DNA from: Galeopsis tetrahit
Taxonomy: Eukaryota > Streptophyta > Magnoliopsida > Lamiales > Lamiaceae
NCBI GenBank assembly: GCA_963675135.1
Contig: OY776125.1
Span: 46,096,513-46,160,512 of the forward strand
Direction of reading: 5' to 3'
DNA: 64,000 bases
Part shown: positions 56,113-64,000 of the stretch, in pieces
Layout: the number at the start of each line of letters is the position of its first letter
Numbering within the stretch: position 1 is the first letter of the stretch
Translations under genes and position numbers: made by a program
Notes under the pieces: model-generated
Told to the model about the DNA's origin: nothing
The model's input: only the letters and a program-made list of their open reading frames with translations
Databases searched by the model: none

Positions 56113-58200
56113 ATGTCTGTAGGATCTATGTTCGATGCTAGAACTAACATGCAGGCTAGATTTGATCTGGGCAAATATATCACAGAAGGAAAGGTTCATG
56201 TTGAAGGTTTTGTGTTCTTCAATGGAAGGCACACAGACGATAACAAGGAGATCCGAATCAAGTGCTACAGGTGTGGGTTGAGACCCTACTTGGAGGCATT
56301 CCCTGAGGTGGTTTTCGAGGAAGAAGTACTCGAGTTTTATGCCACATCTACTCGATAAGGCGACTCCATTGAAGCCTTTATTGGAGGAAGGCGAGTAGAA
56401 TTTACTCGTGAGTTTTTTACCGAAACCTTGAAGCTACCGTCCGGATCGATTGATATTGAAAGGTATGCTGAAGGTCGAGAATTGAGGTATTTGAGTATAT
56501 TTTGTGGTAAGTAACTCAAATTGAATCGAGATGGAAAGATTCATGCTGTCAAGAAGAAAGAGCTTCTAGACAAGTTCAAGACGTTGCTTGACATCGCTTC
56601 AAAAATGCTGCTCGGAGTTACTGGGAGTTATGACTCTGTGACTCTTCAAAAAGCGAGAGTAATGGCTGTAATTCATGATGGCATCACAGAAGGCAATTGG
56701 ACTAAACTCTTCTTGGACAAATTGATGTACTTCAGGAAGAATGTGCAAGTTGACACCAATACAGCCAATTGCATAGTGTCTGCTGCTGTAAGCTTTGGTA
56801 AAAAGCTAAGCATTTTGCTACCCGTCTTACTGCCGAACAAGACTAGTTGGAGCAAAGGCAAGTCATTTCATGTTTTGAAGCACTATCTGAAAAAGGAAGC
56901 TCTAGCTAAGCAAGCTGAAGGAAGAGTTATTGAGCGTGGACAAGTTCAGATTGATCCACGAAATGCTATGATCGAAGCCGCCTCGTCTAGTGCTGAGGAA
57001 GACGAGTTGGAGGCTGAAGCATCTAAAGACGTGACTGGTTCTGGTACTAGTGGTGCACTAGTTGAGTATATCTCAGAAGAGGCATTTATTGAGTCAAATG
57101 ATGATTCGGAAGAAACTCAATCAGACAAGGAATCAGAGAAGGAAGTTGAAGCTGCTGAATTATATCGACTGGTGAGAGTCGAGTCGAGTCCCTCACCAGA
57201 CAAGTCGACTGAAAAGGTTAGTACTTCATCTCTTACTATTCCAATCCCTCTCAACCTTCCTGTCAAAACCAAGGCAAGCTCACTCCGATCTCGTGCCATG
57301 CCTGTACCCAAATCCTCTGTGTTGGCTGCATAACCTCTAAGAGCCAACATTACCCAAGAAACCACCATCCAACATATCCCTACCTCAACAGAATATGTTG
57401 AACCCATCAACCCATCTATTTCGGGAACTCCTCTAGTTGCCTCTGCAAAGACTGAGTTAAGGACCCCTCCCGTTCATAGATTTGAATCCTTAGTCTACTA
57501 TCCGTTGTGTCTTCGCGAGAAGGGGTTGCGTGCAAAAGTTATTAAAACTCTGAAGAAGATGTTTCCATCAGTAGAGATCGACACGTCTTCAGAAGCGTTT
57601 GAAAAACTCTTAAGAATTTGCACTTGGGTTGCATTGAAGAAGGCACCGACTGAAGATTTGTTCGAAATAATTGTCGGAATGGGTGGAATTTCTAATTTTC
57701 AAGATTGGGAGATGGAACAACAAGAGAATAGTGGAGTCAAGGACCACTCAGAACTGTTCCCACCGCATGCTTTAACAGCTCTTGTAAAGAGAATGCTAAA
57801 CATTTTGGATGATGTGTTGTCTTCTCAAGACAAGTTTGATGTTGGTGTTCAGACTGATCTTGTTGAAGATGAGGTGATGCTTGAAGCTGAATCAGTAAAA
57901 GAGTTGATGCAGTCTACTGATCCTGTTCTCGATTTGGAGAATGTTTCTGATCAAATTAGAGGTCTTGTGTTCGAATTCCAAGTAGAACATGCTCATGGTC
58001 CTAGATGTAATGTGGGCCAGATCACAAGACAAGTGGAAAAATACTTTCCATCAGAAACGTGTGCATATACTGCAAAGCTTGTTCATATGGTGTTGAAAGA
58101 ACAACACGATGCAGAAGATAGAGCAAGGTTAGCCATAATTCCTTACTCTCCTCTTAATTTGAAAGCTATCGCATTGAAGCATCATTTCCAAAAATATTAA
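56113..58200 (+). pseudogene. Third ORF of the third Copia, three internal stops
   Basis: One frame of 695 codons, broken by TAA at 56356-56358, 56515-56517 and 57331-57333. The N-terminal domain parallels that of the outer element's third ORF: VEFTREFFTETLKLPSGS against TIIFTAEDLDASFGLPSEG, and LQKARVMAVIHDG, NWTKLFLDKLM against LRVMAAVIDSA, NWKNFILDKMM. A Ser/Glu-rich middle and a helical C-terminus follow (VVLKEQHDAED-type segments, LKHHFQKY end). It is in sense with pol and sits where the 3' LTR would follow. Function unknown; no membrane segment. Confidence 0.72.
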
Positions 58201-58275
58201 TATGCATAATTAAAATTCAAGAGGGCCAAATCCTTATAATTTAAAAGTCAAAATAAAAATCTAACATAGATAGTA

Positions 58276-58511
58276 CTTCCTCTGTCTAAATTAAAGTAGA
58301 TTAGTTGGTGTACATATACTCAGATAGGGTGAAAATTCACTGATAAATAAAATAAAGTGATTGTTTATGATTAAAGTGAATAACAATATGAGTAAATAAT
58401 TGATGACTGAAGGGGAAAGATAAAATAGTGTGAATATGACAACCGAAAATGAGAATAATAAAATTGTACAATCCGAAAAAAGGGAAATGAAAATAATAAA
58501 ACTGAAAGGAG
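58276..58511. mobile_element. Decayed Stowaway-like MITE, copy 4
   Basis: CTTCCTCTGTCTAAATTA on the left and AAACTGAAAGGAG on the right are degenerate versions of the CTCCCTCCGT ends. TA lies on both sides (58274-58275, 58512-58513). Confidence 0.55.
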
Positions 58512-58759
58512 TATGAAATATGAAAAATAATGTGATCATAGCAGCGACTTACTTAATTCTCTTATATTGAGTTATTTATGATCAGATTTGGATATCTCAA
58601 CTGAATTACATTAAATCAAAGATGGTGTATCTTTTGATCATTTGGTACGCAAACAATCGAATGTGTCTGATTAGCTTCCTATCTTGAGCTAATCTACTCG
58701 ATCAAATTGAGTCTACGTTATTATCGATCACGCCAATAATGGTTTGAAATTATCAACGA

Positions 58760-60186
58760 CTATTGTACCATGGCCAAATTAAACAATGCAGCATTAACTT
58801 CTAGCTTGGTGATTGTGTCTTTCAGATCCTCATTCTCTTTATTCAAGGAATTCAGAGTGAGTTTCTGATTGTTCCAATCATCTAATAGCTTTTGGTATTC
58901 ATTGTCATCAGTCTTTTTTCCTGCATCATCAATCAAACCATTAAAATAGTTAAAATCTGGGTGACTCTGTTCTGATGTTGCTGTAGATGTTGAAGCATCA
59001 GGTACAGCATCAGAATATGTTTCATCCAGATCATCATCTAAGGAATCGTTATAATCAATTCTGGTAAAATTAGAATATTCATTCTGATTTAATTCATCAA
59101 GATCATCATCATCAGATTCATCACTCAAGGTAGCACTAAAATTCAGTTTTTGCTTAAGTCTAGTATTGGCACATTCATTTTCATAATGGCCATAACCAGA
59201 ACAAGCATTGCATTGAACTAATTTTCGAAATTCAGGATCATACCTTGGTTTACCTTCACTTTTTGATAGTCTTGGTGTGAATTGACCTTTCCTCCTTTCT
59301 GGTTGAGGTGTTGATGTATTGATTTGAATCTTAGGCTGAATGTTTCTAGATTTGTTCACAGATTTCTTAAGAAACTTATTAAAATGCTTAGTGAGCAAGG
59401 CAATGTTGTTAGGATCCTTGAGGCATTCATCAAGCAGTTCTTCATCTAAATCAACTTCAGTAATGATAGGTTGAATCTCGGAATTGTTTGATGTTTCCCC
59501 TCTAAAAACTACAACTTTCTTATCAACATTAGTTTCATCAACTTGATTAGTGTTTATCTCATATGTTCTAAGGATACTCACTAATTCATTTTGACTTAAC
59601 GTATCTGTATCTTTTGCCTCTTCAATAGCACAAATTTTAGCATCAAATCTTTTAGGAACAGATCTTAATATCTTATGAACTACTCTAACATTAGAAATAG
59701 GTCACCAAGAGAATGTGATTCATTGATTATCTCACTTAACCTTTCATTGTAGGATGAAATGGTTTCATCTTCCTTCATTCGGAGATTCTCAAACTTTGTC
59801 CCCAACATTCGAAGCTTAGTCCTTCGAACACTGTCTGAACCCTCACAATACTCTTGCAACATGTCCCATGCATCTTTAGAAGTATAACAGTTAGATATAA
59901 TTTTAAACATTGAAACATCAACAGAAGTAAAAATTGCATTTAAAGCTTTATAATTGTAGCTTGTTGTTGTTATTTCATCAGTCGTCCAATCAACTTCTCT
60001 CTTGAGTTGGACTTCACCATCTGCATTTGCTAGTCTCTTTGGAGCTTCCCAGCCTGTAAGTACAGTCCTCCAAGCACGTTCATTAATTGACTTGATGTAC
60101 ATACGCATATTAGGCTTCCAATAAGCATAATTCGAACCATCTAAAACGGGTGGCCTAAGTGCAGTGGATATGTGATGTGTTTCCAT
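58760..60186 (-). pseudogene. gag: gag of a truncated Copia related to the nested element
   Basis: Starts METHHISTALRPPVLDGSNY at 60186. The Gag core (NYAYWKPNMRMYIKS, QEYCEGSDSVRRTKLRML) closely follows that of the nested Copia. A one-base deletion near 59701 shifts the frame, and the second part (59581-58760) carries a CCHC knuckle (CNACSGYGHYENEC), acidic repeats and the start of a coiled coil. The frame then ends near 58770, where the element is truncated, so protease and all of pol are missing. Confidence 0.88.
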
Positions 60187-61109
60187 TGCTAACTTACACT
60201 AAAAACATACTTGACCAAAGATCTAACCTAGTGTCGTCAGGTATCAGCTCTGATACCAACTGAAAGTGTGCGGTGTATGAAGTGTTTAAGTTTAATTAGA
60301 AATATGGTGTACTAAATGTTGAGACAAATTGCACACAACACTGACTCTAACAGAATATCATAAATTTAGATACACAGCGAAAGACTTGAAACACTAAAAA
60401 CAAACGAGACACAATGGAAATATTTTTCACATAGATTTTATAAATAAAAATATATGCGAGCCTTACGGCGAAATCAATACTTATCTTCAAGTATAAATGT
60501 TGTGTGAAATGTTACAACAATAACCTTCACAACGAAACTACAAACGAGGCAGATGCCTTGTTCTAAAAATGATCTAAGTGTATAAGAATTACACATTGTC
60601 GAAATGCCTAGTCTATCTATGATTACACTCTCAATAGATAAGAAGACACACAGCCATACGGGTGGGATACTTCGTATGAACTAAAATGTAAAACTATTGG
60701 CCACAAATCCTAACAGGGATCAACGCTCGGTCTAGGATATTGATCGAATAGAATACGCTGAATTATGAAGCCTTCCTTCGGTATTTATAGAAGTGGGATA
60801 CGAATTCTAGAGGCTTCCACATTGAGGTCCTATTTTTTAGGATCTCAACTTCCATGATCTTACTAGATCCTTCTTGCATGCTCCAGGTCGTTCTAAATGG
60901 TTCCAGGCTGCTCTAGCATGTTCTGCAATGTTCTGGAATCTTCCAGGTTCCAGATCCTTGTAGAAGCTTCTAGATCCTGCCAGAAATGCAACAACATTTA
61001 GATCAACATTTAATGTAGCATTTCAGAAAAGACTTAGAAAAAATCTCGGAAGGTTAAATTAAGATGTTGTTGATAATGTTAAGGCATTTAAGGATTAACA
61101 ACATCTACA
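58770..61109 (-). mobile_element. Truncated Copia (5' LTR, PBS, gag)
   Basis: LTR at 60261-61109 (minus strand TGTAGATGTTG to CACTTTCA; TATA at 60782-60789), then a tRNA-Met primer site near 60246-60259, then broken gag. The shared LTR end (TGAAAGTGTGCG on the plus strand) and gag place it in the lineage of the nested element. It lost everything past gag, and the right edge abuts a LINE fragment. Confidence 0.88.
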
Positions 61110-62755
61110 GGGAGCAACTCCTGAAAATGGGAAAATTCACTGGCTTAGTTGGGATAAAATCTCAAGATCGAAGGCATTGGGTGGACTTGGATTTCGAGAG
61201 ATGTACTTCTTCAATCTAGCCATGGTTGCGAAACAATATTGGAGACTCTTGACCAATGGGGAGTCGTTGGCAGCTCAGATTCTAAAAGCCAGATACTTCC
61301 CAAGAGGCAATATTGAATCATCAACTATTGGCTATCAACCAAGTTTCTTGTGGAGAAGCATTCTTAGTGCTCGAGAGTTGATCCGAGAAGGAATGGCATG
61401 GCGGGTTGGAGATGGTGAATCCATCAGATGCTTTGAAGATGTTTGGACAAAGTTTGGGATTCTTGAGTGTAAGGAGCAGTTTAGATTGGAGGCCTCTGAC
61501 CAGAAGGTAGCCGACTTGATTGATGTTGCAGGCCCGTCATGGAAATCCGATCTGATTTCGAACCTCTTTGAACCGGAAGTTGCAGCATATATTCTCCAAA
61601 TCCCTCTCAGCTTCAGGAGACCCTCGGATAGAAGGATCTGGAGACCCAACAAGCACGGGCGCATTTTGGTTCATTCCGCGTACAAACTGGCAACAGAAAA
61701 ATTCTCTCCATGTGGCCGCGATCTTGCATCTCCTTGCTCTCCAACTGTTGAATGGAAATTGTTATGGCAGTGCAAGGTCCCTCCCAAGATCCGCCATTTT
61801 CTTTGGCGAGCGTGCACCAACTCCCACCACACTCGAGAAGCTCTCAAGCGGCGAGGCCTCGACCTCGATCCCACCTGCCCAACCTGTGGTCTCGGTTCTG
61901 AATCCATCTCCCATATCATCTTGGAATGTCCCACATCAATTCATACTTGGGGGCAGAGCCCCATTCAGCTCCCCGGTTCTCCCAAACCCCCTCTGAGTTC
62001 AAGTTTGTCTTTTGGGCTATTCTCAAGGCACTCCCTAGTTTTGGGAGCTCTGTTTTTGCTGGAATTTCATGGAAACTTTGGAGGGCAAGAAACACCCATT
62101 TTTTAGAACAAAATTATCGAGCCGTCTATCATGATCTCTCAGGCAGTGACGATGGAAAACCACTTTCAATCCGCCATCTGTTGGAGATGCAAGAGCCACG
62201 ATACCCTCCACTGACCTGACTCGATAGGAGAGCCCAATTGCCGGATTTCTGAAAATCAATTCGGACACGGTTGTATTCCTCGATGGCACGGTAGGATTAG
62301 GCTTCGTCATTCGCGATTCCGGGGGAAGGGTCATTTGGGCGGGAGTGAAGCGCCTGGCGACGACAGGAGATAGCACACTTCTTGAGGCACTTGCGATGTG
62401 CTTCGCTGCCCAATTCACGTCCTCTAAAGGGATGGAGAATCTCTTGTTTGAATTTGACTCCCAATGTTTAATTGTTGCACTAAATGGGGAGATGGAGGTC
62501 GAAACTTACACCAAGAAGATCGTGGAAGATATTTGAGTTCTAGCTAACAGGTAAAACTGCTCCTCTTTCTTTTTTGCGAGAAGATCTGCAAATCGTGTTG
62601 CCCATACTTTGGCTCATTTAGGTACCTATACGAGTATTGAGAAATTTTGGTGTAATGGTGTACCTGATCAATGTAACCGTTTCGTTATCGATGATGTAAG
62701 GCATTTTCCTACCAACATTTAAGCAATATAAGCCTTTTCTTGCTGTAAAAAAAAA
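61110..62755 (+). pseudogene. 3' part of a plant L1-type LINE (RT C-terminus, zf-RVT, RNase H)
   Basis: Begins inside the reverse-transcriptase C-terminal region (KIHWLSWDKISRSK, GGLGFREMYFFNLAM). The zinc-binding zf-RVT segment follows (WKLLWQCKVPPKIRHFLWRA, CPTCGLGSESISHIILECP). An RNase H-like domain comes near 62230-62540 (INSD, GLGFVIRDSGGRVIWAG, LLEALAMCFAAQF, FEFDSQCLIVAL) and a tail (RSANRVAHTLAHLG). A frameshift lies near 61990 and a TGA at 62533-62535. The sequence ends in an A run at 62747-62755, the usual LINE 3' end. The 5' side is missing. Confidence 0.85.
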
Positions 62756-62878
62756 TCACAAGCTGAAATAAAAAAATATTGATAAATGTCGGTATTTATC
62801 AAGCCTAATATTCGAGAGAATATCGAGAAAAAAATTGAGAAAATGTTGATAAAATTAGGAAAATATTGATAAATATTA

Positions 62879-63126
62879 CTCCCCCCGTCCCGGGATTATT
62901 TGCACGGTTTGACCGATAAATTTTTTAAGAAAAGTGAATTTAGTGGTTGATGATGTAAGATAAAGTAGGGGTATTTTGGGGGATTTTGTGAGGTGTAAAC
63001 TAAAATGTATGTAAAAAATGAGTGGCAATATTGAAAATAAAATGATGTTGGTAGGGTATTAATTTTGTTGGGTATTTCCATATTAAGAGTGTGCAAATAA
63101 TCTTAATAATCACGGGACGGGGGGAA
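62879..63126. mobile_element. Stowaway-like MITE, copy 5
   Basis: CTCCCCCCGTCCCGGGATTA on the left pairs with the right end TAATCACGGGACGGGGGGAA; TA is present on both sides. About 248 bp, non-coding. Confidence 0.75.
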
Positions 63127-63149
63127 TATATAAAATAGGCAAAAACTTG

Positions 63150-63412
63150 TGTGAGACCGTCTCACGGATCTTTTTCTGTGAGACGGATCCTTTTAACCCA
63201 TATTTTAAAATTTTGGGTAGGATAACCAATATTTTTTTTTTCAGATTTTAGTTTGTAAAAAAAGTGATGATGTTTAAGTAAAAAGTGATAATATTTTTAA
63301 CAAAAGTGACTATCACTTTTTACTTAAACACTATCACTTTTTGCTCAAACATTATCACTTTTTATATATAAAAGCCATCTCACGGATCTCATTTTGTGAG
63401 ACGGTCTCACCA
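63150..63412. mobile_element. Foldback MITE with GTGAGACCGTCTCAC ends
   Basis: The left end GTGTGAGACCGTCTCACGG is repeated inverted at the right (GTGAGACGGTCTCACC). Each end is itself a small palindrome. Inner arms carry several AAAAGTGAT/ATCACTTTT copies, so the whole can fold into a long hairpin. The target duplication was not resolved. Confidence 0.7.
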
Positions 63413-64000
63413 AAGACTAGCCCAAAATAACATTGTATATTAATCCCTCTAGTCATGTTAGTCTTTTTTTACTTAATGACTCATACTTAAATAGTAAAAG
63501 AACATTTTAAATGTTCTCTCAAAATATCACAATATTATATCAAATGTGAAAAGCAACCTTATTACTCATAAACTTGAAAAGTCTTTATAAGACTCACTTA
63601 ATGTCTCATAAATAAACAAATCATAGATTAAACACAAAAACTTATATGCAATATTGCATACATGCAATATTGACTAATTAAGTCAATTGGGCTGAAAATA
63701 TTGACTTATTAAGTCAATTGGCTGAAAATATATATTATTGTGCCACCATTAATTCATTTGGGTTAATTCTTAATTTATTTGTCAACTGGCCCGCTTGTGT
63801 TCGAATTTTGACAAAAAAATTTAACCCGTTTATTTTGTCAATTTATGTGATTGTTTTATCTTTTATTTTATTGCCGAACGCGGGATATTAAATGTAGTAA
63901 TTCAAATCGTAATATGTAGTAACACACATTATTTTATGTAGTAATAACACAAACTATTTTATATAATAATACAAATTCTTTTATTTAGTAACCCGTTTTT
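63413..64000. other. AT-rich flank, nothing coding
   Basis: No credible frame or element end. It contains a two-copy ~31-bp tandem repeat at 63670-63730 (TTGACTAATTAAGTCAATTG and a close variant) and repeated ATGTAGTAA-type words near 63894-63945. Confidence 0.55.

Larger units (their letters stand above)
41710..58200 (+). mobile_element. Third Ty1/Copia retrotransposon, truncated at its 3' end
   Basis: Order on the plus strand is 5' LTR (41710-43012), primer site, gag, pol, third ORF. It is the same layout as the outer Copia, with related proteins. Pol is interrupted at 48559/54737 by a younger non-autonomous LTR element. No second LTR was found after 58200, so the element lost its 3' end. 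Many nonsense codons make it an old, dead copy. Confidence 0.9.

Noticed and set aside
58760..58800. FNLAMV at the end of the truncated Copia gag matching FNLAMV in the LINE at 61207
   Set aside because: The two are on opposite strands and the nucleotides diverge immediately on both sides; most likely chance.

Overview
This window is repeat-dense nuclear DNA of a flowering plant, probably a eudicot. The evidence is Ty1/Copia LTR retrotransposons with tRNA-Met primer sites, a non-autonomous element with a tRNA-Asp-type primer site, Stowaway-like MITEs, a CACTA terminus, a plant LINE with a terminal RNase H domain, and a broken fragment of the plant S-RNase-binding/BOI RING-ligase family. I see no intact host gene, rRNA, tRNA or CRISPR array.

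Layout. 1-4006 is a CACTA-type element running off the left edge. 4042-6317 holds a foldback element with 9-bp target duplications, a Stowaway-like MITE, and a 1.26-kb TIR element that carries a (CTT)n leader-like stretch and two tandem hairpins. 7432-7935 (-) is the RING-ligase pseudogene. 8128-8715 is an old LTR/PBS/gag remnant. 8725-10239 and 39842-41660 are the two halves of an old antisense LTR element. They were split by a 29.6-kb Copia insertion (10240-39836, minus strand, 1.6-kb LTRs, target duplication gtttg). That element was itself entered by a second, 10.2-kb Copia (25905-36060, minus strand, target duplication cattg). A third Copia (41710-58200, plus strand, no 3' LTR seen) is interrupted inside its RNase H domain by a young 6.2-kb non-autonomous LTR element (48560-54736, target duplication gctac). 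58770-61109 is a truncated Copia related to the nested one. 61110-62755 is a LINE 3' end, followed by two more small inverted-repeat elements.

The most interesting pattern is a long sense-strand reading frame lying between pol and the 3' LTR in all three large Copia elements: 12162-16933 (-), 27042-29057 (-) and 56113-58200 (+). The three are strongly diverged but appear to share one domain architecture that resembles the plant 'putative transposon protein' domain. No signal peptide or membrane segment is evident, so they do not look like envelope genes. At least two have a TATA box upstream, and the nested copy also has a plausible 87-nt intron, so each looks like a gene cassette with its own promoter. 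In the outer element a polypurine tract like the one beside its 3' LTR lies just after the pol stop. This suggests that the cassette was added downstream of an older element end.

In the outer element a 1.48-kb unit (3' end of pol, spacer with TATA box, first ~70 codons of the third ORF) occurs four times in tandem. The outer element's LTRs are nearly identical although gag, pol (including the catalytic YVDD box) and the third ORF are all broken. This suggests that it was copied by proteins supplied in trans. Family names and divergence counts are by-eye judgements.
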